Assembly: GCA_016873475.1 (NCBI GenBank) | Contig: VGXI01000005.1 | Coordinates: 1-48,791, forward strand | Reading direction: 5' to 3' | Source: a bacterium | Lineage (GTDB): Bacteria; Krumholzibacteriota; Krumholzibacteriia; JACNKJ01 | DNA: 48,791 bases | In this document: positions 10,353 through 18,922 of the stretch, one piece after another | Layout: every line of letters starts with the position of its first letter | Numbering within the stretch: position 1 is the stretch's first letter | Program-made: the position numbers and the translations under genes | Notes under the pieces: model-generated | Database searches by the model: none | What the model was told of the DNA's origin: nothing | The model's input: only the letters and a program-made list of their open reading frames with translations

Positions 10353-11285
10353 GTGAGACGCACAGCGCTGTTGGCAATGGCCCTGATCCTGGGTGCGGGG
10401 TCGGCGCAGGCGCAGATCTTCGAGAAGGTCGGCACCTTCGCCGCCCAGTTCCTGAAGATCGGCCCCACCGCACGCGCGGCCGGCATGGGCAACGGCTTCG
10501 TGGCCGTCGCCGACGATGCCAGCTCGACCTATTGGAATCCGGGCGGTCTCGTCGACGTGCCGCGCACCGGGCTCCACCTGAACCACGTCGAGTGGCCGGC
10601 GGACGTCAAGCTCGACTTCCTGTCCTATGCCTTCCATACGCCCTACCTGCCCGGGGTGCTCGGCCTGACCGCCCGTGCGCTGACGATGGATCCCCAGGTG
10701 GAGCGCACGATCTACCTGCCCGAGGGCACGGGGCGCGAGTTCGACGCGGGGGACATGAGCTTCGGCCTCACCTACGCGCAGTACCTCACCGAGCGCTTCT
10801 CGACGGGCTTCACGGTGCATTTCATCCACATGGGCCTGGCCGACAAGGCGGTCAATACGACGGCCTTCGACTTCGGCCTCGTCTACCGCATCGGCATCCG
10901 CGGCATGCGCCTGGGCATGGTGGTGCAGAATGCGGGCGGCGAGGTGGACTTCGATTCCAGGCCGGCGAAGATGCCGATCATGTTCAAGGTCGGCCTGTCG
11001 GCTGACGCCTTCGACTACGGCCCGCACCACATGACCGGAGTCGTCGAGTTCAGCCATCCGCCGGACAACAAGGAGCGCGCCAACCTCGGCGTCGAGTACG
11101 GCTTCAACCGCTTCCTCTTCCTGCGCAGCGGCTACAATGCCGGCTACGACGCGAGTGGAGTGGCAGCCGGCTTCGGCGTGGCGGTGAGCACGAGCGAGCG
11201 CTCGCGCCTGTTCGTGGACTACGCCTTCGAGGATCTCGACCGCATGGGCGAGGCGCACCGCTTCAGCGTGAGCTTCGCCTACTGA
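10353..11285 (+). CDS. PorV/PorQ-like outer-membrane protein
   Basis: This is a predicted outer-membrane barrel of the FadL-like PorV/PorQ group, 310 residues. The signal peptide ends near AQAQ. It is followed by the hallmark opening GPTARAAGMGNGFVAVADDASSTYWNPGGL (read in pieces: ARAAGMGNGFVAVADD and STYWNPGGL) at about residues 35-65. The C-terminus ends FSVSFAY, an aromatic barrel end. In type IX secretion PorV shuttles tailed substrates to the surface, and PorQ-like proteins act similarly. Here the gene directly follows a gene for a protein with a FlgD-like tail, so a shuttle role is plausible but inferred. The GTG start is supported by GGGAGGT at 10341-10347. No core T9SS gene (porK, L, M, N, sov) is in the window. 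Confidence 0.85.
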   Translation: MRRTALLAMALILGAGSAQAQIFEKVGTFAAQFLKIGPTARAAGMGNGFVAVADDASSTYWNPGGLVDVPRTGLHLNHVEWPADVKLDFLSYAFHTPYLPGVLGLTARALTMDPQVERTIYLPEGTGREFDAGDMSFGLTYAQYLTERFSTGFTVHFIHMGLADKAVNTTAFDFGLVYRIGIRGMRLGMVVQNAGGEVDFDSRPAKMPIMFKVGLSADAFDYGPHHMTGVVEFSHPPDNKERANLGVEYGFNRFLFLRSGYNAGYDASGVAAGFGVAVSTSERSRLFVDYAFEDLDRMGEAHRFSVSFAY

Positions 11286-11331
11286 TCCCGACCCGGTGGA
11301 CGCGGCGGGCGACCGCCGGGGGGGGCGCACG

Positions 11332-12855
11332 GTGAGCCCAGAGCCCGGAAGCACTTGGCTGACGGCGAGCCACCGCTGGGCGGTTGGGCTCGGGCTGGCC
11401 GCGTTCCTGGCGACCGGCCGCCCTGCGCTGGCGGCCGCGCCGCTGCCGCCGGCGAAGGGCGACTTCAGCCTGTTCGCGCTGGCGCTCAGCGAACCCGCCG
11501 GCGATGGGCGCAGCCGCCTCACCCTCGTGCTGGAGTTCCCCGCCGTCGAAATCGGTTGGCGGGCGCGGGGCGACAGCCTCGTCGCCAGCCTGGATTGCCG
11601 CTGGTCCCTGCACGCGCTGGGGCGCGAGGCGGCTGCCGTCGCCGAGGCGATCGAGTTCGCCCGCAGCGCCGAGACGGAACTCGCCAGTCTCGTCTACCTG
11701 CGCGCGGTCGAGCTGCCGCCCGGTGAGTACCGTCTCGAGATCGACTGTCGCGACCGCCAGCGCCGCGAGGGCGGCCTCGCGGGGCTCTTTGCGAGCCAGC
11801 CGACCGCTACCCTGAGCGCGACCCTCGCCGTGCGGGATTTCAGTGGCGGCGGCCTCGGCGACCTGCAGCTCTTCCGGCTCACGCCAGCGGGGGACATGGC
11901 GAGCCCCAATCCGAGCGGCCTCTACGCGGCCGGAGAGGGCGCGCTGGAGCTGGCAACGGCCTTCGCGCCGCCGCCGGACGCGCCGGCCGGCCATTTGGCG
12001 CTCACGCTCACGGTCCGGGATGCGGCCGGTGCGCTGCGGCTCGAGAAGCGCGGCGGCTGGAAGTACGAGGCCGGCGAGCTCCTGCCGCTGCGCTACCGGC
12101 TGCCGCTGGCGGATCTGCCGGCCGGCGACTACCGCCTGCAGCTCGCGGCGCGGAGCCCGGGTCTCGACAGCCTGGCCGTTGACTGCCCGCTCAGGATTCG
12201 CGGCGGCGGCGCGCCGAGCGCGGAGGCGCTTGCGCGGCGGGCGGTCGAAGCCCAGCTTTTCCTCGAGGGCGATGCCTTCGCGGGCTGGCAGCGCCTGCCG
12301 GCGGGCGAGCAGATCGCCCAGTTGGACGCTTTCTGGCGGGCCCAGGATCCCGATCCCGCCACCGAGGCGAACGAGGTCTACGACGAGTTCCTCGCCAGAT
12401 ACCGGGCGGCTCAGGCCCGCTATGGAGGCTTCGGACCGGGCGCCCTCAGTGACCGCGGGCGGATCCTGATCCGCCTCGGCGAGCCCGCAAGCATCGAGGG
12501 CGAGGCCGTGCCGCTGAATCGCACCGGGCTGAGCAACGCGGTGCGCGGCCTGCACGGCGAATCGGAGGTGGAGCCGGGGATCTCGGGGTTCGGCGACGAT
12601 CCCGGCCAGGGCGCGGGGCTCCAGCGCGGCAGCGATCTGGCCCGGGACCTGAGCGCGATCGGAACCGGAGGCGCCGTCAACTTCGGCGACGACAGCGAGG
12701 CCTACGAGGTCTGGACCTACGAGTTCGGGGGCGCTCCCCTGCTGCCGCCGCAGCGCCTCCACTTGAGGCGACCGAGCCTGCAGCTCATTTTCGTCGACCG
12801 CAGCGGCACGGGGGACTACACCCTCGTCTATCGGTCGGAGGACTTTGATTTCTAA
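11332..12855 (+). CDS. GWxTD-family secreted protein (variant motif), copy 1
   Basis: This 507-residue exported protein ends in a GWxTD-type domain, a family of unknown function found in FCB-related phyla, Acidobacteria and others. The N-terminal part is beta-rich with repeated amphipathic strands. The C-terminal part has an AFWRAQDPDP segment, then GALSDRGRILIRLGEP (Asp374) in place of the canonical GWxTDRGRVYILYGPPD. It continues with YEVWTYEF and FVDRSGTGDYTLV. A GTG at 11296 is possible, but GTG 11332 has a G-rich Shine-Dalgarno-like run upstream and leaves a shorter lead into the hydrophobic signal segment (AVGLGLAAFLATG), so I prefer it. It is the fourth gene of the receptor block. No terminator separates it from the PorV-like gene. 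Confidence 0.8.
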   Translation: MSPEPGSTWLTASHRWAVGLGLAAFLATGRPALAAAPLPPAKGDFSLFALALSEPAGDGRSRLTLVLEFPAVEIGWRARGDSLVASLDCRWSLHALGREAAAVAEAIEFARSAETELASLVYLRAVELPPGEYRLEIDCRDRQRREGGLAGLFASQPTATLSATLAVRDFSGGGLGDLQLFRLTPAGDMASPNPSGLYAAGEGALELATAFAPPPDAPAGHLALTLTVRDAAGALRLEKRGGWKYEAGELLPLRYRLPLADLPAGDYRLQLAARSPGLDSLAVDCPLRIRGGGAPSAEALARRAVEAQLFLEGDAFAGWQRLPAGEQIAQLDAFWRAQDPDPATEANEVYDEFLARYRAAQARYGGFGPGALSDRGRILIRLGEPASIEGEAVPLNRTGLSNAVRGLHGESEVEPGISGFGDDPGQGAGLQRGSDLARDLSAIGTGGAVNFGDDSEAYEVWTYEFGGAPLLPPQRLHLRRPSLQLIFVDRSGTGDYTLVYRSEDFDF

Positions 12856-12887
12856 GGAGTTGGAGGATAAGGCGGGGACTTTTTCGT

Positions 12888-12917
12888 TTGACAGGGCTTT
12901 GCGGGGCCTCCTATAGT
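12888..12917 (+). promoter_or_regulatory. Strong sigma-70-like promoter for exbB-exbD-exbD-tonB
   Basis: TTGACA at 12888-12893 and TATAGT at 12912-12917 are spaced by 18 bp in the 194-bp gap after the first GWxTD gene. The TTG of the -35 box also opens a reading frame into exbB, which is why a longer exbB start there is rejected. The predicted leader is about 125 nt. Confidence 0.7.
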
Positions 12918-13049
12918 GGAGCGCCCTTGAGTCCGCAGTTACCCGCTATGCCAACGCAATGCTTCACAGGGGAGTCCGGGGCCCGGGTGCCCGCGGGGCG
13001 GGCTGGGTCCGGACGGCAATCACGCATGAGCTCTAAGGAGTTGGGATCG

Positions 13050-13895
13050 ATGAACAAGTGGAAGCGCCTCTCGTGGGCAGTCTTCGCGGTGGGGATTCTC
13101 ACCCTGCTGTTCAGCGCGCCGGCCTTCGCCCAGGAGAGCGGGGCTCCCGCGGGGGGCGCCTACCGGATCGCCCCTGGCGCCGCAGCGGATTCGGACACGA
13201 CCGGCCTCGCCCAGGCCTATGCCGCCTACTACTCCGAAGGCGGTTTCAACGCCTGGTTCCGGAACACACGACTGGGCCGCACGGGTACGGGCCAGTTCTT
13301 CATCGACGGCGGCGTCTTCATGTGGCCGCTGCTCGTCTCGCTGATCGTGGGCCTCGTCTTCGTGCTCGAGCGCCTCTGGACCCTGTCGCGCGCGCGCGTC
13401 AACACGCGCAGGCTGATGTACGGCATCCAGAAGTCCCTGCGCAGCGAGGGCGTCGACGCCGCCATCCGCACCTGCGAGCGCACGCGCGGCCCGATCGCCG
13501 CCATCCTGCACGCGGGCCTGCTCAAGACGGCGCGCGGTCCGCAGGCCGTCGAGAAAGCCCCCGACACCGCGGGCGCCATCGAGATGTCCTTCCTCGAGCG
13601 CGGGCTCTCGGCCATCGCGGCCGTCGTCGTCGTGGCGCCGATGCTCGGCTTCCTCGGCACCGTGTCGGGCATGATCCACGCCTTCGAGGCCATCGCGGCC
13701 GCCGACCAGGTGAGCGCAAAGCTGGTGGCCTCGGGTATCGCCGAGGCCCTGATCACGACCGCCGCCGGCCTGATCATCGCCATCCCCACGAGCCTCTTCC
13801 ACTCCTACTTCACCGACCAGGTGGACCGTTTCGTCGTGGAGATGGAGGAGACCAGCGCGGAGCTGATCAACGAGCTGACGGAGCTGGGTCTCTAG
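13050..13895 (+). CDS. exbB: MotA/TolQ/ExbB proton channel family protein
   Basis: This is an inner-membrane proton-channel subunit that energises TonB, 281 residues. It starts with a cleavable-looking signal (about 1-27, ending AFAQES) and a short periplasmic stretch. A transmembrane segment WPLLVSLIVGLVFVLERL follows, then a cytosolic domain. The conserved pair of helices contains GFLGTVSGMIHAFEAI and LITTAAGLIIAIPTSLF, the channel-lining signature of the family. ATG 13050 has AAGGAG nine bases upstream. ExbB proteins with a signal peptide and periplasmic extension are known, especially outside enterobacteria. It heads a four-gene run with two ExbD proteins and TonB. Confidence 0.9.
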   Translation: MNKWKRLSWAVFAVGILTLLFSAPAFAQESGAPAGGAYRIAPGAAADSDTTGLAQAYAAYYSEGGFNAWFRNTRLGRTGTGQFFIDGGVFMWPLLVSLIVGLVFVLERLWTLSRARVNTRRLMYGIQKSLRSEGVDAAIRTCERTRGPIAAILHAGLLKTARGPQAVEKAPDTAGAIEMSFLERGLSAIAAVVVVAPMLGFLGTVSGMIHAFEAIAAADQVSAKLVASGIAEALITTAAGLIIAIPTSLFHSYFTDQVDRFVVEMEETSAELINELTELGL

Positions 13896-13916
13896 GACGC
13901 GGCGGAGGCTGAGGCC

Positions 13917-14330
13917 ATGGGACTGCTAGCCAAGAAGAAGCGACGCCCCGCACCCGAGATCGGCAATGCGACGGTTGCGGACATCTCCTTCCTGCTCCTG
14001 ATCTTCTTCATCGTGAGCACGGTGTTCAACGAAGAGCTGGGCCTGCCGCTCATCCTGCCCAGCGGCGAGTCGGGCCAGGCGGCGCAGGTCAGCCGCAAGA
14101 ACGTCCTCGAGATCAAGGCGAACGCCGACAACACGGTCTCCGTCAAGGGGGTGCCGACGCGCGTCCAGGACGTACGGCGCATCGCCAAGGAAGCCCAGGA
14201 CGTCAATCCGAAGCTGATCGTCGTCATCCAGACGGCGCCCCAGGCCCAGTACGGCGTGATGATCGACATCCTCGACGAGCTGAAGCTGGCCGAGATCAAG
14301 AAGATCTCGATCAAGATGAGCGAGGACTAG
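13917..14330 (+). CDS. exbD: ExbD/TolR family biopolymer transport protein, copy 1
   Basis: This 137-residue protein has a short basic cytosolic N-terminus, one transmembrane helix (about residues 18-38, starting ADISFLLLIFFIVSTVF) and a periplasmic domain. The helix carries the conserved membrane aspartate (Asp21, ADISF) needed for proton coupling in the ExbB/ExbD motor. The periplasmic part ends with IKKISIKMSED. It lies 21 bp after exbB and 9 bp before a second ExbD gene. Two different ExbD proteins in one operon suggest an ExbD heterodimer. Confidence 0.92.
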   Translation: MGLLAKKKRRPAPEIGNATVADISFLLLIFFIVSTVFNEELGLPLILPSGESGQAAQVSRKNVLEIKANADNTVSVKGVPTRVQDVRRIAKEAQDVNPKLIVVIQTAPQAQYGVMIDILDELKLAEIKKISIKMSED

Positions 14331-14339
14331 GGGGCGGGC

Positions 14340-14753
14340 ATGAATATCGAGAAGAAACCACGCCCCAAGCCGGGTATCCCCACCGCGACGATGGGCGACA
14401 TCGTCTTCCTCCTGCTGATCTTCTTCATGGCGACGACGATCTTCAAGCAGGAGAACGGCCTCGATGTCACGCTGCCCCGTGCCGAAGCCTCCAAGAAGCA
14501 GAACAACGAGCAGCTGGCGAACATCTGGGTCGATCAGAAGGGGCGCGTTTCGATCAACGACAAGCTGATCTACCTGTCCGACGTGCAGAACGTGATGAAG
14601 CGCCGCCTGGAGTCGAATCCGCTCCTGATCGTCTCCTTCAAGGCCGACAGCCGCGTCCGCTACGAGATCATGAACTCGATCATGGAAGAGCTGAAGGCGA
14701 TCAACGCGGTGCGCGTCGTCTTCTCGAGCGACGTCGAAACGGCGACGCCGTAG
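14340..14753 (+). CDS. exbD: ExbD/TolR family biopolymer transport protein, copy 2
   Basis: This second ExbD-type protein is also 137 residues. Its single transmembrane segment begins MGDIVFLLLIFFMATTIF, with the coupling aspartate in GDIVF (Asp20). The periplasmic domain has KGRVSINDKLIYLSDV and ends in VVFSSDVETATP. It aligns with the first copy over its full length but differs at many positions, so it is an old duplication and not a recent repeat. With ExbB and TonB it should build the inner-membrane motor for outer-membrane receptors such as the one at 4689. Confidence 0.92.
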   Translation: MNIEKKPRPKPGIPTATMGDIVFLLLIFFMATTIFKQENGLDVTLPRAEASKKQNNEQLANIWVDQKGRVSINDKLIYLSDVQNVMKRRLESNPLLIVSFKADSRVRYEIMNSIMEELKAINAVRVVFSSDVETATP

Positions 14754-14768
14754 CAGGGGGGTGCCGGC

Positions 14769-15398
14769 ATGGTCATCACCGTTCAGCAGTTCGTCAAGCA
14801 GGGCTATCCCCGGCTGCTGCGCTACGCGCTGGTGGCGACCCTCGCGCTCGTGGCCCTCATGTTCCTGGTCTGGCCGACCTACGTGAGCCGGCCCTACACC
14901 CTCGATGAGGAGATCCTCGAGGTCGTCGAGATCCCCGCCGACATCGAGATCCCGCCGCCGCCCCAGGAGGCGGAGATGCCCAAGGTGCCCGTGCAGATCG
15001 AGATCTCCGAGACGGCCTCGGACGAGGAGACCATCGAGGACACGAGCTTCGCCGACGTCGAGGACATCCCGCCCCCGGCGGCGAGCGCGTTCGGCGGCGG
15101 GCCGAAGCAGTTCTATGCCTTCGACGAACCGCCCGCGCCGACCTATCGCCAGTCGCCGCGCTATCCGGAGATGGCCCGCGAGGCCGAGATGGAAGGCGTG
15201 GTGATGATCCTCATCTTCGTCGACGAGCGGGGCAATGTCTTCAACGTGCAGGTGCTCAGCAGCTCGGTGCCGCAGATCCTCGTCGACGAGGCGATCGCCG
15301 CCGCCTGGAAGTGGCGCTTCAAGCCGGGCAAGCAGCGAAATGTCCCGGTGAAGACCACCATCAGCGTTCCCTTCGAATTCCGGGTGCGCGGCCGCTAG
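14769..15398 (+). CDS. tonB: Energy transducer TonB family protein
   Basis: This TonB-family protein has 209 residues. An N-terminal membrane anchor (about 17-37) precedes a short proline/acid-rich spacer with IPPPPQEAEMPKVP. The C-terminal TonB domain starts near PRYPEMAREAEMEGVV and continues through VDEAIAAAWKWRFKPGKQ to the end. The YP and KWRFKPG signatures mark the TonB C-terminal fold that contacts TonB boxes of receptors. The spacer is shorter than in E. coli TonB. It closes the exb operon and is followed at once by a strong intrinsic terminator. Confidence 0.92.
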   Translation: MVITVQQFVKQGYPRLLRYALVATLALVALMFLVWPTYVSRPYTLDEEILEVVEIPADIEIPPPPQEAEMPKVPVQIEISETASDEETIEDTSFADVEDIPPPAASAFGGGPKQFYAFDEPPAPTYRQSPRYPEMAREAEMEGVVMILIFVDERGNVFNVQVLSSSVPQILVDEAIAAAWKWRFKPGKQRNVPVKTTISVPFEFRVRGR

Positions 15399-15412
15399 GC
15401 CGTGTGCACGCG

Positions 15413-15445
15413 CGGGGAGCCGGGCCCGGCTCCCCGTTTTTTTTT
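15413..15445 (+). terminator. Strong intrinsic terminator after tonB
   Basis: A perfect 24-nt palindrome (15413-15436, CGGGGAGCCGGG and its complement) is followed by nine T residues (15437-15445). It is the clearest Rho-independent terminator in the window and ends the exbBDD-tonB transcript. Confidence 0.92.
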
Positions 15446-15548
15446 GGTCGCGAGCGCGCCGCGCGGGTGTCATGATGGGCCGGCCCCGGAAACCCGGCCG
15501 GAGCCGCCGCGTAGGGCCGGGGTCGCCAGCCAAGGGAGTGTGTCGCCC

Positions 15549-16895
15549 ATGCCTCGCCGCCGCGCGGTCCGCTGCTTCCTCGTCTGTCTCTTCGGTCTCC
15601 TTCCCGCGGCAGCCGCCGCCGACACCCTCGACCTCCAGCAGTGTCTCGAGCTGGCCTATCGCCACTCGCCCGAGCTGGCTGGCGCCGAACAGCAGCTCGT
15701 CTCCACCCGCGCGGGCTTGCTGGCCGCCTACGGCAGCTTCCTGCCCAGCTTCACGACCAGCCTCTCCTACAGCCACCAGTTCGTGGGGCCCAAGCCGGCG
15801 AGCCAGCAGTACAACACGATCACGCAGCAGTTCTTCATCCAGGATCCGATCCAGAGCCGCGACTACGAGACCTACAACTTCAGCCTCTCCGGCGACCTCA
15901 CGCTCTTCTCCGGATTCTCTCGCTGGGCCTCCCTGCGCGGCCAGCGCTACGGCCTGGCGGCTGACGCGGCCGACCTCGAGCGCACGCGGGGAACGGTCGA
16001 GACCTCCGTCATCAAGGCCTACTACGACCTCGCCCGCACGCAGCTGCTCGTGGAGCTGAAGACGAGCAGTCTCCAGGCGAGCAGCGAGCAGCACGAGCAG
16101 ACGCGCCGCTCCTTCGCGATGGGGGCCGTCGCCCGCTCCGACACCCTGCGCTCCGGCGTTCGCCTGGCCGAGGCGCGGCTCGGGCTGCTCGAGGCGGAGA
16201 ACAGCTGGCAGCTCGGCCGGGTGGCTCTCGCCACGCTCATCGGCCGCGATACGCACGAGGAGCTGAGCGTCCTCGGCCCGCGCATCGAGAGCTTCCCGCC
16301 CGTCGATCGCAATGCCGCCGTGGCGGCGGCGCTCGGCCATGACCCGACCCTGCGCGCCGCCACTCTGCGCGGCGCCGCTGCCGAACAGAGCCTGCGTGTC
16401 GCCCAGGCCGGCCTCTGGCCGAGCGTCGGCGCCAGCTACCGCTTCGGCTGGTACGATCTCAGCCCGCCGGACCGCGCCTTCGACGTCTTCGTCGAGGACT
16501 ACAGCTACTCGCTCGCGCTGGGTCTGAACTGGGATCTCTTCGACCGCTTCCAGACCAAGCGCGGGATCCAGCAGGCGCGCGCCGGGCTGCGGCAGCAGGA
16601 GTACGCCGCCGATCAGCAGCGGCGCAGCATCGTGCAGAGCCTGGAGAGCATCCTCGTCACCCTGGAGAACAGCCGCAAGCGTATCGAGCTCGCCCGCGCG
16701 ACGATCGCGCTGGCCGAGGAGGATCTGCGCCTCGCCCGCGAGCGCTACCGCGTCGGCGCTGCGACGCTGCTCGAGGTAACCGAGGCGGAGGTTTCCCTGA
16801 TCCAGGGCCGGGCGAGCGAGATCGAGGGCGTCGCCGGCTACCTGACCGCCCTCGCCGAGCTGGAGCGCAGCACGGGCTGGACCCTCGCCCGCTAG
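15549..16895 (+). CDS. TolC family outer-membrane efflux protein
   Basis: This is an outer-membrane channel of the OEP/TolC family, 448 residues, with a signal peptide (about 1-23, ending AAAADT). Two repeats of long alpha-helical coiled coil are visible. The first begins [15 protein letters not shown], the usual opening of the family, and the second has [19 protein letters not shown]. Near the end the classic [19 protein letters not shown] segment occurs. TolC proteins form trimeric channels for efflux pumps or type I secretion. ATG 15549 has AAGGGAG upstream; the longer frame begins before it in the terminator region. Only 11 bp separate it from an ABC ATPase gene, but no adaptor protein is present. 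Confidence 0.92.
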   Translation: MPRRRAVRCFLVCLFGLLPAAAAADTLDLQQCLELAYRHSPELAGAEQQLVSTRAGLLAAYGSFLPSFTTSLSYSHQFVGPKPASQQYNTITQQFFIQDPIQSRDYETYNFSLSGDLTLFSGFSRWASLRGQRYGLAADAADLERTRGTVETSVIKAYYDLARTQLLVELKTSSLQASSEQHEQTRRSFAMGAVARSDTLRSGVRLAEARLGLLEAENSWQLGRVALATLIGRDTHEELSVLGPRIESFPPVDRNAAVAAALGHDPTLRAATLRGAAAEQSLRVAQAGLWPSVGASYRFGWYDLSPPDRAFDVFVEDYSYSLALGLNWDLFDRFQTKRGIQQARAGLRQQEYAADQQRRSIVQSLESILVTLENSRKRIELARATIALAEEDLRLARERYRVGAATLLEVTEAEVSLIQGRASEIEGVAGYLTALAELERSTGWTLAR

Positions 16896-16906
16896 GAGCG
16901 CCCGCC

Positions 16907-17584
16907 TTGATCGAGATTCGCGCGCTGTCAAAGATCTATCGGGTGGGGACGAGCGAGGTGCGGGCCCTGGACACGGTCGACCTCGACATCGCCCGCAACG
17001 AGTTCATCGCGATCATGGGTCCCTCGGGCTCGGGCAAGTCGACGCTGATGAACATCATCGGCTGCCTCGACTCCCCGACGAGCGGCAGCTATCTGCTCGA
17101 CGGTGAGCGCGTCTCGGCGATGGGCGACGACGAATTGGCCCGCATTCGCAATCGGCGCATCGGTTTCGTCTTCCAGACCTTCAATCTGCTGCCGCGGGCG
17201 GACGTCTACCACAACGTCGAGCTGCCGCTAGTCTATGCCGGCCTGCCGGCCGGCGAGCGGCGGCGGCGGGTCGAGGCGGCCGTCGCGGCGGTTGCGCTGA
17301 CGGATCGCGCCCGCCACCGCCCGAACGAGCTCTCGGGCGGACAGCGCCAGCGCGTGGCCATCGCGCGCGCGCTGGTCAACGACCCGGCGATCCTGCTCGC
17401 CGACGAGCCCACCGGCAACCTCGACACGCGCACCGGCGAGGAGATCATGAGCATCTTCGATGAGCTCCACGCGCAAGGGCAGACCGTGATCCTCGTCACC
17501 CACGAGGCCGATATCGCCGCTCACGCCCGGCGCTGCCTGCGCCTGCGCGACGGGCGCATCGAGAGTGACGAGCGGCGCGCCTGA
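16907..17584 (+). CDS. LolD/MacB-type ABC transporter ATP-binding protein
   Basis: This ATPase of the type VII (LolCDE/MacB/FtsE) ABC superfamily has 225 residues. It has Walker [10 protein letters not shown] (Lys44), the Q-loop in [21 protein letters not shown] (FQTFNLL is typical), the signature [15 protein letters not shown], Walker [14 protein letters not shown] and the switch histidine in VTHEADIA. The TTG start at 16907 follows an AGGAG. This class always needs FtsX-like permeases, but none is encoded next to it; the next gene is a GWxTD protein. It may serve a permease elsewhere in the genome, with the upstream TolC as the outer-membrane exit. Confidence 0.93.
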   Translation: MIEIRALSKIYRVGTSEVRALDTVDLDIARNEFIAIMGPSGSGKSTLMNIIGCLDSPTSGSYLLDGERVSAMGDDELARIRNRRIGFVFQTFNLLPRADVYHNVELPLVYAGLPAGERRRRVEAAVAAVALTDRARHRPNELSGGQRQRVAIARALVNDPAILLADEPTGNLDTRTGEEIMSIFDELHAQGQTVILVTHEADIAAHARRCLRLRDGRIESDERRA

Positions 17585-17662
17585 AATAGCCCTGGACACC
17601 CGCCCGCCTTTGCGGACACCTTTCGAGCGGCGCCGACCGGGCGCCGCAGCCAGGGATTCGGC

Positions 17663-18922
17663 ATGCGCCTGCTCGCCACGCTCATCGGGCTCCCGCTCAT
17701 GCTCGCCGCGCCGGGCGCGGCCGCGGAGCCGGAGGCCCTGCCGCGCGACATCCGCCTCGAGCACAGCCTGGCGCTGCCCGACTCCGGTGATCCCCGCCTC
17801 GAGTTCACGCTGCGCCTGCCCTACGAGCGCCTGGTCTTCGAGCGGGGCGAGACGGGTTTCGTTGCCCGCCTGCGCATCGCCTGTCGCGCCGAGCGGCGCA
17901 GCGATCGCGAGGAAGCCGCGCTGCTGCTCAACGACGAGGTGCGCGTTGCGGACTTCGCGGCCAGCCGCGAGCGGGGCCAGCGTTTCGAGCGCGAGTTCGC
18001 CCTCGCGCTCGGCCCCGGCGACTGGCAGGTGGAGACCCTGATCTACCGCCGCGGCGAGCAGCGGCCGTGGCGCGACCGCTTTCCGCTCACGGTGCCGGAT
18101 CTCGCGCCGGGCGCCCTCTTTCTGCAGGGTCCGCGCTGGCGCGAGGGACGCGGCAGTGGGCAGGTCACGCCGCCCTTCTTCTTCGCCGATCCCTGGCGAA
18201 TCGCCGAGGACGCGAGCAGCTTCGCAGACGGCGATGCCGCCGCGCTCGCTGTCGGCTGCGAGGTCCTGAACTGGGGGGAGAGGCCCCTGACCGGCGAGCT
18301 GCTCCTCAGTCTCGAAAGCCGCCGGGGCGATCTGGTCCACTACGCCCGCCGGCCGCTCGCGCTCGCACCGGGTCGGCAGTTCTGCGAGTGGGAGCTTCCC
18401 CTCGCCCAGCTCGGCATGGGCGTCTACAAGCTCGAGCTGGAGCTGGTCGCCGGCGAGCAGAGGCGGCAGCTGCGCGGGCGGCTGGACGTCGGACTCGCGC
18501 AGGCGGCCTTCGGCCGGGAGTGGGAACGCACGCTCGCGCTCCTGCAGCCGCTGGCGAGCGGGGACGAGCGCGCGGCCCTGGCGGCGGCGCCGCCGTCCAT
18601 GCGGCGGCAGGCCTGGCGAGAGTTCTGGGAGCGCCGCGCCGCCGCCGAGACGCCCGCGGACAACCCGGCGCTGACGGCCTTCTGCGAGCGCATCAGCGAG
18701 GCGAACCTTCGCTTCGGCGCCGGCCAGCGGGACGGCTACCTCAGCGACCGCGGGCAGGTCCTGCTCGAGCGCGGCGCGCCCGATCGCGTCGAGCAACTCG
18801 AGGACGAACGCAACTTTCGCCAGTTGGAGTACTGGTACTACCTCGCGGCCGGGCTGGTCTACGTCTTCGAAGATCGCCACGGCGCCGGCGACTTCCTCCT
18901 CCTGCGGGTGATGAACGCCTGA
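17663..18922 (+). CDS. GWxTD-family secreted protein (variant motif), copy 2
   Basis: This 419-residue protein has a signal peptide (about 1-21, ending GAAAEP), a beta-rich middle and a C-terminal GWxTD-type domain. The domain contains AWREFWERR, then GYLSDRGQVLLERGAPDRVE (Asp362) where most family members have GWxTDRG. It ends LEYWYYLAAGLVYVFEDRHGAGDFLLL. The variant GxLSDRG and the F-x-D-R-x-G-x-G-D ending are shared with the protein at 11332, so the two are paralogues of one subfamily. Its stop overlaps the start of the peptide-binding protein gene (TGATG), which suggests coupled expression with the transporter. The role is unknown. Confidence 0.8.
   Translation: MRLLATLIGLPLMLAAPGAAAEPEALPRDIRLEHSLALPDSGDPRLEFTLRLPYERLVFERGETGFVARLRIACRAERRSDREEAALLLNDEVRVADFAASRERGQRFEREFALALGPGDWQVETLIYRRGEQRPWRDRFPLTVPDLAPGALFLQGPRWREGRGSGQVTPPFFFADPWRIAEDASSFADGDAAALAVGCEVLNWGERPLTGELLLSLESRRGDLVHYARRPLALAPGRQFCEWELPLAQLGMGVYKLELELVAGEQRRQLRGRLDVGLAQAAFGREWERTLALLQPLASGDERAALAAAPPSMRRQAWREFWERRAAAETPADNPALTAFCERISEANLRFGAGQRDGYLSDRGQVLLERGAPDRVEQLEDERNFRQLEYWYYLAAGLVYVFEDRHGAGDFLLLRVMNA

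Noticed and set aside
12888-13049. Longer exbB start at TTG 12888
   Set aside because: That TTG is part of the -35 box; the extension has no signal peptide and ATG 13050 has a good AAGGAG.
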